NCBI GenBank assembly: GCA_900316265.1
Contig: ONCH01000021.1
Span: 1 to 38,532, forward strand
Source of the DNA: an uncultured Prevotellaceae bacterium
Lineage (GTDB): Bacteria > Bacteroidota > Bacteroidia > Bacteroidales > Bacteroidaceae
Direction of reading: 5' to 3'
Length of the DNA: 38,532 nucleotides
The notes beneath the pieces were generated by a model. It was not told the origin of the DNA. It saw only the letters and a list, made by a program, of their open reading frames with translations, and ran no database searches. Numbering within the stretch: the stretch's first letter is position 1; each line of letters opens with the position of its first letter. Below are positions 1 to 7,586 of the stretch, piece after piece. Made by a program: the position numbers and the translations under genes.

Positions 1-25
1 TTTATACATATCCTTCAAACCTATT

Positions 26-1549
26 TTAATTGCAACGTATTTTTTCAAATCCACCAGAGGCAGAACGTCGGATATACAAGCCTTTCGCTGCCGGTCTGGA
101 CGGAAGGCGGCGCCCGTCAATCGTATACCATACATCAGACATCAAACATCTTACATCAGACATCGTTTCGATGCCCGTATCTTCACCTTTCATGAAGTCG
201 AAGGAGATGGTGCCGTCGGCAGCCTGCAGGATGTTGGTGATGGCTTTACCCATGAACTTGCGGCCGTCGGCAGCAGGTGTGAAGAGCGTGGCTGCGGGCG
301 ACGACTCGTCCGTCAGGCTGTTGTTGACGGCGAGCGTCGTGGGGTCGGTATAAGGATAGGGCGAGGTGCTGAGGTAGCGACTGCGCAACCAATTGTCCTC
401 GGTCCATCGGGTAAGATCCTTCCCATTATTCTGCGGACACCAGGTGCGGAAGTCCTTGCCCGAGGCGTGGAACAGACCGTAGCGATAATGCTCGTCGGAG
501 GTATTCACCAGATTGCCCCTCCAGGCATCCTTGTCAAAATCAACGTGGAAGATGAGGAGCCCGTTGCCTGGACATCCGTAGTCCCAGCCCTCCTGTCGGC
601 GATTCTCCAAGAGATAGTACTCGTCTCTGTTGGATGTGCTGCGCACGAGGTAGGTTTTGCCGCCCTCGCCCAGAGGCTTCATGTCACTGATAGTGTTAGG
701 TGATATCAGTTCCTCGGAATCAGCCCAGCCTAAAAACATCCGCTCCATCGCACTGAGGTTAGGCGGGCACCAGCCACAGTTGGTTAAGTTGCCGCCATCC
801 ATCAAGTCCCACTCGTCGACGGTAGAGAAGGCGGTGCCTGAGCCGAAGGGATAGAGGTCGGGCAGTCCGAGGCAATGGCAGAACTCGTGGACGATGGTGC
901 CGATGCCGCTGAGCATGCCGCTCTGCAAGCATTCGCAGTTGAGACTGTAGAAGTAGTAATCTATGCCGCCTGGCAGTTTCGTGTCCGGAACTTGGAAGGA
1001 TGAGGATGGTGCCAAGTAAGAAAATCCGTTCGTCGAATTACCCATAAGGCCGGCGGCAATGAATATTACCTCATTGGCCTGCCCGTCGCCGTTCCAGTCG
1101 TAGACGGTAAAGTCGGCATCAATAGTTTCCGACAACAGGCTGAGAGCCTTTCCCATGTCCTTATTGCCGTGGTCATTGTAGTAATGGCTGCGAACTTCTT
1201 TATCAATTTTCACAGGGCCGTAGATATCGAACTGCAGGTTCAGACGGCCTGCCGACTGGTCGCGGAAGTAGTCGGCCACACAGCCCTTCCCCTTGCCCTC
1301 GTTGAACCCCGACTCATTAAAGATGCGATTGTAGTACGTCGCAGGATCGTCCATCGAGAAGTCCAGGTCGCTGAACGAGAAGAGCACCACAGGCACCCGG
1401 TAGGTCTTCTGTGAATCAAATTCGTATGGTTCAGGCAGCAATTCTGAATTATCACTCCGCGTCATGGCAATACTATGAAGACAGCCTCTGCGCTGTGCCT
1501 GAACACTTGTGACAGCCATTAGAACGGCAAGCAATAATATCTTTCTCAT
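26..1549 (-). CDS. Secreted M6-family metalloprotease
   Basis: Predicted zinc endopeptidase exported from the cell. The start is placed at the ATG at 1549 because it opens a clear signal peptide (MRKILLLAVLMAVTSVQAQ); the reading frame stays open further upstream but that part reads through the promoter. The zinc site HEFCHCLGLPD at residues 221-231 matches the HExxHxxGxxD metzincin-type motif of immune-inhibitor-A-like M6 peptidases. A DWNGDG stretch near residue 151 looks like a calcium-type loop. The last 30 or so residues (YTIDGRRL...KGLYI) resemble a short C-terminal module seen on many Prevotella secreted proteins and also on the GH5 enzyme here; a role in secretion or anchoring is inference. 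A 7-base tandem array lies in frame just before this module. 507 residues; substrate unknown. Confidence 0.9.
   Translation of the reverse strand: MRKILLLAVLMAVTSVQAQRRGCLHSIAMTRSDNSELLPEPYEFDSQKTYRVPVVLFSFSDLDFSMDDPATYYNRIFNESGFNEGKGKGCVADYFRDQSAGRLNLQFDIYGPVKIDKEVRSHYYNDHGNKDMGKALSLLSETIDADFTVYDWNGDGQANEVIFIAAGLMGNSTNGFSYLAPSSSFQVPDTKLPGGIDYYFYSLNCECLQSGMLSGIGTIVHEFCHCLGLPDLYPFGSGTAFSTVDEWDLMDGGNLTNCGWCPPNLSAMERMFLGWADSEELISPNTISDMKPLGEGGKTYLVRSTSNRDEYYLLENRRQEGWDYGCPGNGLLIFHVDFDKDAWRGNLVNTSDEHYRYGLFHASGKDFRTWCPQNNGKDLTRWTEDNWLRSRYLSTSPYPYTDPTTLAVNNSLTDESSPAATLFTPAADGRKFMGKAITNILQAADGTISFDFMKGEDTGIETMSDVRCLMSDVWYTIDGRRLPSRPAAKGLYIRRSASGGFEKIRCN
130..164 (-). repeat. Five 7-base tandem units inside the protease gene
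   Basis: On the coding (minus) strand there are five adjacent units of the form GATGTNN (GATGTCT, GATGTAA, GATGTTT, GATGTCT, GATGTAT). They encode part of the linker before the C-terminal module. Because 7 is not a multiple of 3, gaining or losing one unit would shift the frame of the last 34 or so codons. Confidence 0.8.
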
Positions 1550-1614
1550 ATACATCGTTCTTAATTGTTTTACTCTATCAATGACTGTGATTCTTACTTT
1601 GTTCATATCGACCA

Positions 1615-1646
1615 CAAAATTATACATAATTTCCGAGACAACCAAA
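1615..1646 (-). promoter_or_regulatory. Promoter of the M6 protease gene
   Basis: On the minus strand, TTTGG (1642-1646), 19 bases, then TAATTTTG (1615-1622) match the Bacteroidota -33/-7 consensus. The predicted leader is about 60 bases. The bases just upstream of the -33 box (AGAATATCCCAGAAA) are nearly identical to those upstream of the promoter at 11803-11834. Confidence 0.75.
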
Positions 1647-1807
1647 TTTCTGGGATATTCTTTGCAAGACCTCCGCGAAGCGCCTGAGCACCAACGGAGC
1701 GCAGAAAGCGACCAAAGGTTGTAGCACATAGCTATGTATCATTGTTTGTAATCGGCAAACGTTTTGACCTCACAGCCTTGAACTCCGTTCGAGCCTGCTC
1801 ACGCTCG

Positions 1808-1834
1808 GCAGAGCTAATGCAAGCATCGCTCTGC
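1808..1834 (-). repeat. Hairpin / REP-like element at the 3' end of the hydrolase gene
   Basis: GCAGAGC pairs with GCTCTGC and ATGC with GCAT around a two-base loop. The hairpin carries the TAG stop codon of the cysteine hydrolase gene. It continues into GC-rich sequence (about 1780-1860) with further short inverted pieces such as GAACGGAGTTC. It may act as a terminator, although no T-tract follows, or may be a dispersed repeat that replaced the native 3' end. Copy number cannot be judged from one window. Confidence 0.45.
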
Positions 1835-2308
1835 TCTCGCTAAAACGCAGCCTTTGCTTTCGTAATAAGCGAGCATCTCTGGGAGTTTCTTCAGGTCGTA
1901 GCTGGTGATGCAGTCGGAGAGAACATGTACCGTGAAGCCAGCCTTGGCCATATTGAAACACGTTGATTTCACGCAGGCTGTAGCATCAGCACCTGCTACA
2001 TAGAACTCATTGATGCCGTTTGCCGCAATAAATGCAGAAAACGCCTCGCTTGTAAGGGCGTTACTCTTCGTCTTTACGAAGATGTTGTTTGACACGACCT
2101 TCATTTCAGGCACCAGTTCCTCACCCTTAGTGCCAGGCTTGAACGTTCGCGTAGCTGCGGTGATGTTGTGATGCTTGATATATACCACGTGCATATCCTC
2201 TGCCACAGCCCATTCGATGGCAGCATTGATATTGTCGATGATGTCACGATAGTGCTTGGTGATGTCGTTCTGAATGTCGATAACGACAAGTGCTTTATTG
2301 TTCATCAT
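1814..2308 (-). CDS. Isochorismatase-like cysteine hydrolase
   Basis: Small cytoplasmic hydrolase of the isochorismatase/nicotinamidase superfamily, 164 residues, near the usual size. The catalytic Asp is in VVIDIQND at the N-terminus, and the nucleophilic Cys is in the GADATACVKST segment. The physiological substrate cannot be told from sequence; amides such as nicotinamide are possible. The gene starts immediately after the TAA of the zinc-ribbon/oxidase gene (TAAATGATG), so the two are probably translated together. The last residues (ARAERCLH) are arginine-rich, unlike the usual end of the family, and are encoded by the hairpin element, which suggests that the 3' end was overwritten. Confidence 0.85.
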   Translation of the reverse strand: MMNNKALVVIDIQNDITKHYRDIIDNINAAIEWAVAEDMHVVYIKHHNITAATRTFKPGTKGEELVPEMKVVSNNIFVKTKSNALTSEAFSAFIAANGINEFYVAGADATACVKSTCFNMAKAGFTVHVLSDCITSYDLKKLPEMLAYYESKGCVLARAERCLH

Positions 2309-3040
2309 TTACTCAATCACAAAACTACGTGGATAGAAATCGCTATAGAATCGACCATCGGTGGCGGTGAACTTCAAGACGCAATAGTTTGGGTCGGTGA
2401 CGCCACTGGGATAGTACTGCTCGTCGCCATCACACCAAATCATCTCCTTGCTCTTGGCATCCGTCAGTACTTCCATCGTACCACGCAGCATCATACCCTT
2501 GAACCCCTCGGCATCGCAGAAATAGATCGAGGCCTTGGGGTTAGCCTTATAGTGAGCCACACGTATTGAGAATGTGTTGGTTGTAAAGTAGAAGGTTTTG
2601 ATGCCCTCGCGGACTCGTGGCGACAGCATTGCCTTAGTACATGGGAAGCCCTCTTCATCAACAGACGAGATATAAGTGACAGGCAGCGTGTCAGCCATCG
2701 TGGATATCAACTCTTTGACACCAGCCAAGGCCGGATTTTCTGGCATCGCCTCGTCGTTGTTGATGGTAAGAGACTTGCGCCAACGTTTCAGATGCGGAAA
2801 GTACATCTTCATCTGTCCGATGTATTCTTCCTTCGTGATGGGCTGTGGCAACCCTTTATTAACTTCATTGACAAACTGAGCGCAATGTTCAATCATCTCT
2901 TCCATCGTACAATCCTGCAAGAACTTGCCATCCTTGTAGCAATACATGCAGTAATCTTCATTCTTCGTGCCGTCTGCATTCGTACCTAGCACATCATCTG
3001 TGAGCGGCATTCCGCAGCTCTGGCAAAATCTCTGTTCCAT
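2309..3040 (-). CDS. Zinc-ribbon plus pyridoxamine-phosphate-oxidase-fold protein
   Basis: Two-domain protein of 243 residues. Residues 1-85 form a putative zinc ribbon (FCQSCGMPL, then CMYCYKDGKFLQDCTMEEM). The rest is a split-barrel flavin-binding domain of the pyridoxamine 5'-phosphate oxidase family (general-stress-protein-26 type), often linked to flavin or F420-type redox chemistry. The ATG at 3040 is chosen because MEQRFCQSCGMPL is the normal beginning of this ribbon; upstream codons lie in the promoter. The same ribbon is found at the C-terminus of the acetyltransferase at 7922-8803. It heads a two-gene unit with the cysteine hydrolase. The reaction is unknown. Confidence 0.85.
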   Translation of the reverse strand: MEQRFCQSCGMPLTDDVLGTNADGTKNEDYCMYCYKDGKFLQDCTMEEMIEHCAQFVNEVNKGLPQPITKEEYIGQMKMYFPHLKRWRKSLTINNDEAMPENPALAGVKELISTMADTLPVTYISSVDEEGFPCTKAMLSPRVREGIKTFYFTTNTFSIRVAHYKANPKASIYFCDAEGFKGMMLRGTMEVLTDAKSKEMIWCDGDEQYYPSGVTDPNYCVLKFTATDGRFYSDFYPRSFVIE

Positions 3041-3067
3041 ACTATTATTATTTACGTTTCGACACCG

Positions 3068-3099
3068 CAAAATTACGTATAACTGCCTAGACTGCCAAA
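3068..3099 (-). promoter_or_regulatory. Promoter of the zinc-ribbon/oxidase gene
   Basis: On the minus strand, TTTGG (3095-3099), 19 bases, TAATTTTG (3068-3075). The predicted start of transcription lies about 20-25 bases before the ATG. TATCCCA stands just upstream of the -33 box, as in two other promoters of this window. Confidence 0.75.
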
Positions 3100-3136
3100 C
3101 ATTTGGGATAAATAACACAGATTTGTGACGAATGGT

Positions 3137-3622
3137 CTATTTCCTGCGTATGAAATGACCCTCTTGGACCGCGGAAAACGTGGCGATAGCAGCCACAATG
3201 GTGATGGGAACAATAGACCAAGATGTCATGGGGACTGTGATGAAGAGCAGGAATCCCGTTGCCTTGTTTGCGAGGGTGTGAGGGAATTGGAAGCATCCAT
3301 ACATCACGAGGGCAAATATTTGATTCACGACTTTAATCGCGACGTTTACCCCAGCCCACAGCCATAGCCATTGCGGCAGTTCGAGTATCGGCAGGAGCTT
3401 CCAGGCACAACACACTACAAAGCAGATGTCTGCTAGGCTATCCAGCAATGCTCCCTTCTTGGTAACACACTTTAGTTTCCGAGCCAGCCATCCGTCAACT
3501 ATATCGCTGATGCCGCAGAGACCATAGATTATCCAAATTGCCACACCCATCACATCGCAAAAAAGCAGGCCCATAGAGCCTGCAATCCTGAGCAGCGTTA
3601 TGATGTTCGGCAACTGAGTCAT
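3137..3622 (-). CDS. CDP-alcohol phosphatidyltransferase family protein
   Basis: Integral membrane enzyme of phospholipid synthesis that transfers a phosphatidyl group from CDP-diacylglycerol to an alcohol. The family signature D(x2)DG(x2)AR(x8)G(x3)D(x3)D is complete: D40, D43-G44, A47-R48, G57, D61, D65. Hydrophobic helices flank it. At 161 residues it is shorter than PgsA or PssA enzymes (about 180-250), so the alcohol acceptor is uncertain. Its ATG overlaps the stop of the upstream membrane protein gene (ATGA), so it belongs to the sigma-factor operon. That links membrane lipid make-up to an ECF response, which is inference. Confidence 0.85.
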   Translation of the reverse strand: MTQLPNIITLLRIAGSMGLLFCDVMGVAIWIIYGLCGISDIVDGWLARKLKCVTKKGALLDSLADICFVVCCAWKLLPILELPQWLWLWAGVNVAIKVVNQIFALVMYGCFQFPHTLANKATGFLLFITVPMTSWSIVPITIVAAIATFSAVQEGHFIRRK

Positions 3623-4020
3623 CTTAGTACTCTTTTGGGACGGAGGTCAAGTATGTCCTGCACATTACTGATGATGCTCATAATGCCAAAACTCATCAGC
3701 AGCGCAAGGCCCGTAGTAGCGATGAGGCGGGAGTTCTCGGCTACCCACAACAGGATGCTACTCTCTACGCTGAAGGTAAAGAGAGGGACGTCAACAGGTG
3801 CGGAAAGGACGAATGCCATAGTGACGGCACCACTGACGATGCCCACGACGAAGGCGGCAACCATCGCCAGTTTATAGCGACGGAGGGTGGCCTCCTGATG
3901 CTGACGGACGAACTCCACGGCATCTAGACGACGGGTTATCGTAGCCATGAATTCAGCCTTATCGTCAAATGTCGGCTTCTGAGCGAGGAACAGTTCCTCA
4001 AGTTTTTTATCTTTTTCCAT
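3619..4020 (-). CDS. Small membrane protein downstream of ECF sigma factor (possible anti-sigma)
   Basis: 133 residues starting at the ATG at 4020; an in-frame TTG 9 bases upstream is possible but less likely. The N-terminal 50 or so residues are charged and soluble (KKLEELFLAQKPTF... TRRLDAVEF). Two hydrophobic segments follow, around residues 52-72 and 100-118. I do not recognise a named family. Position directly after a sigma factor gene and a cytoplasmic-tail-plus-membrane layout fit an anti-sigma or partner protein, but no ZAS or FecR-like domain is visible. Overlaps the phosphatidyltransferase gene by 4 bases. Confidence 0.75.
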   Translation of the reverse strand: MEKDKKLEELFLAQKPTFDDKAEFMATITRRLDAVEFVRQHQEATLRRYKLAMVAAFVVGIVSGAVTMAFVLSAPVDVPLFTFSVESSILLWVAENSRLIATTGLALLMSFGIMSIISNVQDILDLRPKRVLR

Positions 4021-4032
4021 AACTGTCAATTC

Positions 4033-4515
4033 TTAATCATCCATTCTCAATTCCTGTCTCAGTTTGTCTCGCCCTCGTGAGAGTTGTTTTTTCACGGCAT
4101 CCTCCGAGGTCTCAGTAATCACGGCTACCTCTTTGATGCTGTAACCGTTCAGATAGAACAGCGTGATGGCGGAACGCTCCTTGGGTGGCAGGGTGCGCAG
4201 GGCGAGGTAGAGTTCTTGATGCTCAAAGGCATTGTCGGCTGTGGTGCTGCTGATGAGCGTGCGGGCATCGTCGAGTGTCTCCATCGTACGACAGCTAGCC
4301 TTATGGTTGAGGAACGTGTTGTGGGCTATCTTGAAGAGCCACGAACGGAACTTCCCCTGCTCTTGATAGCCTGCTGACGAGAGGTACGCCTTGACGATGG
4401 CATCCTGTGCTAGGTCGTCGGCATCACTCTTGTTGCCACAGCAGAGGGCGAGCAGGAAACAACGAAGGGCCTCCTGCTCACGCTCTACCTGGGTGATGAA
4501 TGCTTCGCGGGGCAC
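4033..4515 (-). CDS. ECF-type RNA polymerase sigma factor
   Basis: Sigma-70 family, extracytoplasmic-function type, 160 residues. Region 2 (core and -10 recognition) spans residues 25-75, with DADDLAQDAIVKAYL and FRSWLFKIAHNTFLNHK. Region 4 (-35 recognition helix-turn-helix) spans residues 105-155, with LPPKERSAITLFYLNGYSIKEVA and SEDAVKKQLSRGRDKLRQEL. No region 3 is present, as expected. The start is the GTG at 4515, since no ATG is available in frame upstream. It lies 31 bases inside the 3' end of the DUF6249-like gene, so the two are likely translationally coupled. The regulon is unknown; autoregulation is plausible. Confidence 0.92.
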   Translation of the reverse strand: MPREAFITQVEREQEALRCFLLALCCGNKSDADDLAQDAIVKAYLSSAGYQEQGKFRSWLFKIAHNTFLNHKASCRTMETLDDARTLISSTTADNAFEHQELYLALRTLPPKERSAITLFYLNGYSIKEVAVITETSEDAVKKQLSRGRDKLRQELRMDD

Positions 4516-4964
4516 TTGTTCTCTGCCTGTGATACCAACAACTTCTCTTCGGCCTCTATCTCCTTGGCAAGCATCTTCTTACTCAGGCGGTAGTTAACGA
4601 GGAAGGCAATACCGACGGCCAATAGGATGCCACCTGCGAAGTATATATGAATAAGGTCGTCAGTGTTCATCCCACCCCTGTAGTCAAGAAATAATCCATA
4701 AACAAAGAAGCTTATACCGAGCAATCCGATAATACTTCCCCATTGTAGTTTCAAGAGCAGTTTCTCCTTCAGCAGTTTCCTTTGGGGTGCCATCTTTCTA
4801 AGCAGTTCCTCTATGTCCGTCTCTGCATTCTTCTCGATAGCAGCCAGCACGATTTGAGTGCGTTGGTTCGTCTCATTAATCTTTCGGCGGTTATGCAGCC
4901 ACATGAGTAGGACAGGGAGTACAACAACACCGACAATACAAATAATTCCAGCCAAATCTTTCAT
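4485..4964 (-). CDS. DUF6249-like two-pass membrane protein
   Basis: 159 residues with an N-terminal membrane helix (IICIVGVVVLPVLLMWL), a cytoplasmic charged helix (KINETNQRTQIVLAAIEKN...), then two more hydrophobic segments around 75-93 and 108-126, and a charged tail. It resembles the DUF6249 proteins that accompany sigma factors in Bacteroidales; function unknown. It is the first gene of the sigma operon and its last 31 bases overlap the start of the sigma gene in another frame. A membrane sensor feeding the sigma factor is a reasonable guess only. Confidence 0.75.
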   Translation of the reverse strand: MKDLAGIICIVGVVVLPVLLMWLHNRRKINETNQRTQIVLAAIEKNAETDIEELLRKMAPQRKLLKEKLLLKLQWGSIIGLLGISFFVYGLFLDYRGGMNTDDLIHIYFAGGILLAVGIAFLVNYRLSKKMLAKEIEAEEKLLVSQAENKCPAKHSSPR

Positions 4965-5017
4965 TTTCTATTTATTTTATTGTTAGACATTTTGCTTTCT
5001 GAACCGATTCATTAACA

Positions 5018-5047
5018 TAACAGTCCAGAAGAGCAAAAGGTGACGTC
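5018..5047 (-). promoter_or_regulatory. Candidate ECF-dependent promoter of the sigma operon
   Basis: The 117-base gap before the DUF6249-like gene lacks the housekeeping TTTGG-N19-TAnnTTTG pattern. On the minus strand it holds GACGTCACCTTTTGC followed by CTTCTGGACTGTTA, a two-block layout that could be an autoregulated ECF promoter. This is inference from position and absence of the usual promoter. Confidence 0.3.
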
Positions 5048-5081
5048 CGTCCTTAACTTTTTACAATTCCTGTTGTCATTC

Positions 5082-5603
5082 TTATCTATATCGTCCGCTC
5101 AAAATCTTTTTGCGCAGGCCCTTTACGGCGGGCTTGTAATAGTCTATCTCCATCGCTTCGAGGGTGCGCATCAGCTCGTCCATCAGTTCTGGATAGAAGG
5201 TACACATGCGATAGGCGAGCTTCATGCAGAGCGTCTGGATACCAGGATATTCCTCGATGCTGACCATGTGCTCGAAACAGAAGTCAAGGAAATCTGTCCG
5301 CATGTCATCCTCTTCTAATGTCAGGCGCTCGATAATGTTCAGCGTCAGTCGCCTAACAGATGAGTTCTCCGTCTGCATCGCCTTGTCAATTAGTTCGTTG
5401 AGTATCACCTGCAAATCTGACAGTTCTTCGTTCGTGGCCTTGGTCAGTCCCCACAAAGCACTCCTCGCCACACGATAATCCGAATCGAAAATATACCGAC
5501 GTGCAAAGCCGAGGAAATTGCCTGTAGCTTTGACTTCCTGATATATCTCCTGTGCACCGCCCTCAGAAAACGTCTGTTTTAGTCGCTCGCTTGTTATCGC
5601 CAT
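5082..5603 (-). CDS. Helical-repeat (HEAT-like) protein, function unknown
   Basis: 173 residues, apparently all helical and soluble, without signal peptide or membrane segment. Paired amphipathic helices (DYRVARSALWGLTKAT, SSVRRLTLNIIERLTL, PGIQTLCMKLAYRMC) resemble HEAT or DNA-alkylation-repair type repeats used for protein or nucleic acid binding. No catalytic motif is seen. It is the last gene of the six-gene operon starting at 8803, 6 bases after the flavoprotein gene. Real gene by codon use and spacing; function not known. Confidence 0.75.
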   Translation of the reverse strand: MAITSERLKQTFSEGGAQEIYQEVKATGNFLGFARRYIFDSDYRVARSALWGLTKATNEELSDLQVILNELIDKAMQTENSSVRRLTLNIIERLTLEEDDMRTDFLDFCFEHMVSIEEYPGIQTLCMKLAYRMCTFYPELMDELMRTLEAMEIDYYKPAVKGLRKKILSGRYR

Positions 5604-5609
5604 ATCAGA

Positions 5610-6182
5610 TTAATTAAGTCTTTCTATTGCTTTGCGGCATTTCTGTTTGTCTTTATCAGTGAGTTCTGGATGCATTGCTGTGCCGCCACGCTCGATAGTC
5701 TTCACAATCTTGAAGCCTGCATAGCGTGCGATTTCTCTCATGGCACGGATGGCGCCGCGCGACTGTTTGAACAGGATGTTCCAAGGCCAAGGAGTGGTGC
5801 AGGTGCTGATGAGGATACACTTCTTGCCTTTCATCAGTGGCTCTGGAAAGCGAGGAGTGTCGCGCATCAAACCATAAACCTGACGGTCGAACATCAGCTT
5901 CATCTGTCCAGGGATGTTGCCCCAGTAGCAGGGCGCACCCATAATGATGGTATCGGCCTGCTGCATCATCTTCAATACTCGCTGCGAATCATCCTCAGCA
6001 AGCACGCATTTCTCCTTCGTGCGGCAGGCCATACAACCTATGCAGGGCTTCACGGTCAGGTCGTTGGTATAGACCATCTCCACCGTGTCACCATGTTTCT
6101 CCGCCTCCTCCCGCATGATGCCAAGCATCTGCGAGATCAGTCCTTTCTTCCGAGGACTTCCGTTTATTATCAGTATGTTCAT
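5610..6182 (-). CDS. Flavodoxin-fold protein with FeS-flavoprotein-type cysteine motif
   Basis: NAD(P)H-dependent FMN reductase / flavodoxin-like fold, 190 residues, cytoplasmic. The FMN-phosphate loop is GSPRKKG (residues 8-14), and the flavin-ring loop is in GAPCYWGNIPGQMK. Cysteines C47, C50, C53 and C59 give CX2CX2CX5C, the spacing described for iron-sulfur flavoproteins of the Isf type, so a 4Fe-4S cluster next to FMN is possible. An electron-transfer or oxygen/peroxide-detoxification role would fit the family. Overlaps the upstream acetyltransferase gene by 4 bases within the operon. Confidence 0.88.
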   Translation of the reverse strand: MNILIINGSPRKKGLISQMLGIMREEAEKHGDTVEMVYTNDLTVKPCIGCMACRTKEKCVLAEDDSQRVLKMMQQADTIIMGAPCYWGNIPGQMKLMFDRQVYGLMRDTPRFPEPLMKGKKCILISTCTTPWPWNILFKQSRGAIRAMREIARYAGFKIVKTIERGGTAMHPELTDKDKQKCRKAIERLN

Positions 6183-6679
6183 TTCTTTTCTATTTGTATT
6201 TCCATTTCAGAACCTTTCCATTCCTCCCCATCAATCGAATAGGCATCTGTGCCTGTGATGCGGAAGCCGACAGACTTGTAGCATTCGACGGCAGAGAGAT
6301 TATCACAAAACACACCAAGGGTAATCTTCTGAGCACCCAGTTCTCGCTGTGCATAATCAATGGCGAGACGTAGCAGCTGCTTGCCATAGCCTTTACCTCG
6401 TTTCGAATCGTCCACGATGATGAAACCAAAACGGATGACACTTTTATCCTCTGAGGGGAATCTCAACAGGATATGCCCAATGATTTCCTCTCCCACTACT
6501 GCCGTGAGCGGATACATGTTATCGCCCTTGTATTGCTCCATCATCTCCTCTTGCTGTGCAGGGAATTCCTTATATCTGTCAGCACTCCAAAGCCGGAAGG
6601 CATGCTTATCCTTACACCAGCTCAGGATCGTTTCTGCATCATTGATGCTAAATTGTCTAAGTGTCATGAAATCTTGCAT
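6179..6679 (-). CDS. GNAT-family N-acetyltransferase
   Basis: 166 residues. Acetyl-CoA-binding motif A is clear (DDSKRGKGYGKQLLRLAIDYA, the R/Q-x-x-G-x-G/A loop), and ECYKSVGF near the C-terminus is motif B. It probably acetylates a small molecule or an N-terminus; the substrate cannot be named. The start at 6679 is used; a second in-frame ATG four codons later is equally usable. Lies 11 bases after the GNAT-DUF3795 fusion gene and overlaps the flavoprotein gene (ATGA). Confidence 0.9.
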   Translation of the reverse strand: MQDFMTLRQFSINDAETILSWCKDKHAFRLWSADRYKEFPAQQEEMMEQYKGDNMYPLTAVVGEEIIGHILLRFPSEDKSVIRFGFIIVDDSKRGKGYGKQLLRLAIDYAQRELGAQKITLGVFCDNLSAVECYKSVGFRITGTDAYSIDGEEWKGSEMEIQIEKK

Positions 6680-6690
6680 CTTTCTTATCT

Positions 6691-7575
6691 TTATTTGTTT
6701 TGCTCTCGCTTAATCAAATGTTTCAAATTGTTCCTTGCATCTTCGTTATTACCAATCTCAGCAGCAAGCTTTGTACATGAATCTATTTCGGCACATTCAG
6801 CACAAGATCCATACCCCTTACTGGTAACACATGGTTTGATTTCACATAGTTCATTACAGAAGAAGTATTTCACGCCATCGCCCCGGCATCCCGTACAGTT
6901 TATTTTATCAGGTGTAATGATGTCAGTATGAAACAACTCACACCATTTACGAGATACCTCTTCACGCATTTTGTCATCATCCTTAATTGTGGCAATGCGA
7001 GCTTCACATTTCTCACAGTTAATACCACAATATCCAATCATTTTATCCATATTTGTTTTAATAACCAATCTCAACACTCTAATAGGTCGTCCCATGCCTT
7101 GGTATTGTTTTTCATCTATGCAGGTTTCGCCAGTAGGTACGAAACCGCACTTCTCCATTACTCTCCCAGAGGCAGGATTATCTACGAAGTGGCCGCTGAT
7201 GAGCGATTTGATGTCTGTTGTTTCTCTGATGTGGTCTAACATCAGACGCAGTGCCTCTGTGCAGATGCCCTTATTCCAATAGGGCTTGGCCACCCAATAG
7301 CCGATGAGCGGTTCACCTTCACGAGCAGGCAAGTCGCACTCGCACGAAGGACCATAGCCCATAGCGCCAATCGCCTCTCCAGTTTCCTTCAACTCGATGG
7401 CCCAAGTGTGTAGCGCGTCGTTAAACACGGTGCGGATAATCTCCAGACTCTCCTCCACACTCTGATGCGGTGCCCATCCTGCACGAGGACCCACATCAGG
7501 ATCAGAAGCCCACTTATACAGCACTTCCGCATCGCTGTCGCACCAAGGGCGTAATATGATTCTATTTGTATCCAT
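6691..7575 (-). CDS. GNAT acetyltransferase fused to a DUF3795 cysteine-rich domain
   Basis: 294 residues starting at the ATG at 7575 (MDTNRIILRPW, the usual beginning of RimJ/RimL-like acetyltransferases). Residues 1-175 are the GNAT domain (GYWVAKPYWNKGICTEALRLM; VMEKCGFVPTGE). Residues from about 180 start again with MDKMIGYCGINCEKCEARIA and form a complete DUF3795 domain rich in cysteines (CTGCRGDG, CNELCEIKPC, CAECAEIDSC), probably binding zinc or an FeS cluster. The standalone gene next upstream (7587-7925) is a close relative of this half. The junction is A-rich like a translation start, so the DUF3795 half may also be initiated internally. The fusion seems to come from loss of a stop between two neighbouring genes. 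Confidence 0.85.
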   Translation of the reverse strand: MDTNRIILRPWCDSDAEVLYKWASDPDVGPRAGWAPHQSVEESLEIIRTVFNDALHTWAIELKETGEAIGAMGYGPSCECDLPAREGEPLIGYWVAKPYWNKGICTEALRLMLDHIRETTDIKSLISGHFVDNPASGRVMEKCGFVPTGETCIDEKQYQGMGRPIRVLRLVIKTNMDKMIGYCGINCEKCEARIATIKDDDKMREEVSRKWCELFHTDIITPDKINCTGCRGDGVKYFFCNELCEIKPCVTSKGYGSCAECAEIDSCTKLAAEIGNNEDARNNLKHLIKREQNK

Positions 7576-7586
7576 TGCGATTTCTC

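Noticed and set aside
1550-1729. N-terminal extension of the M6 protease
   Set aside because: It includes the promoter and would bury the signal peptide 60 residues from the start.
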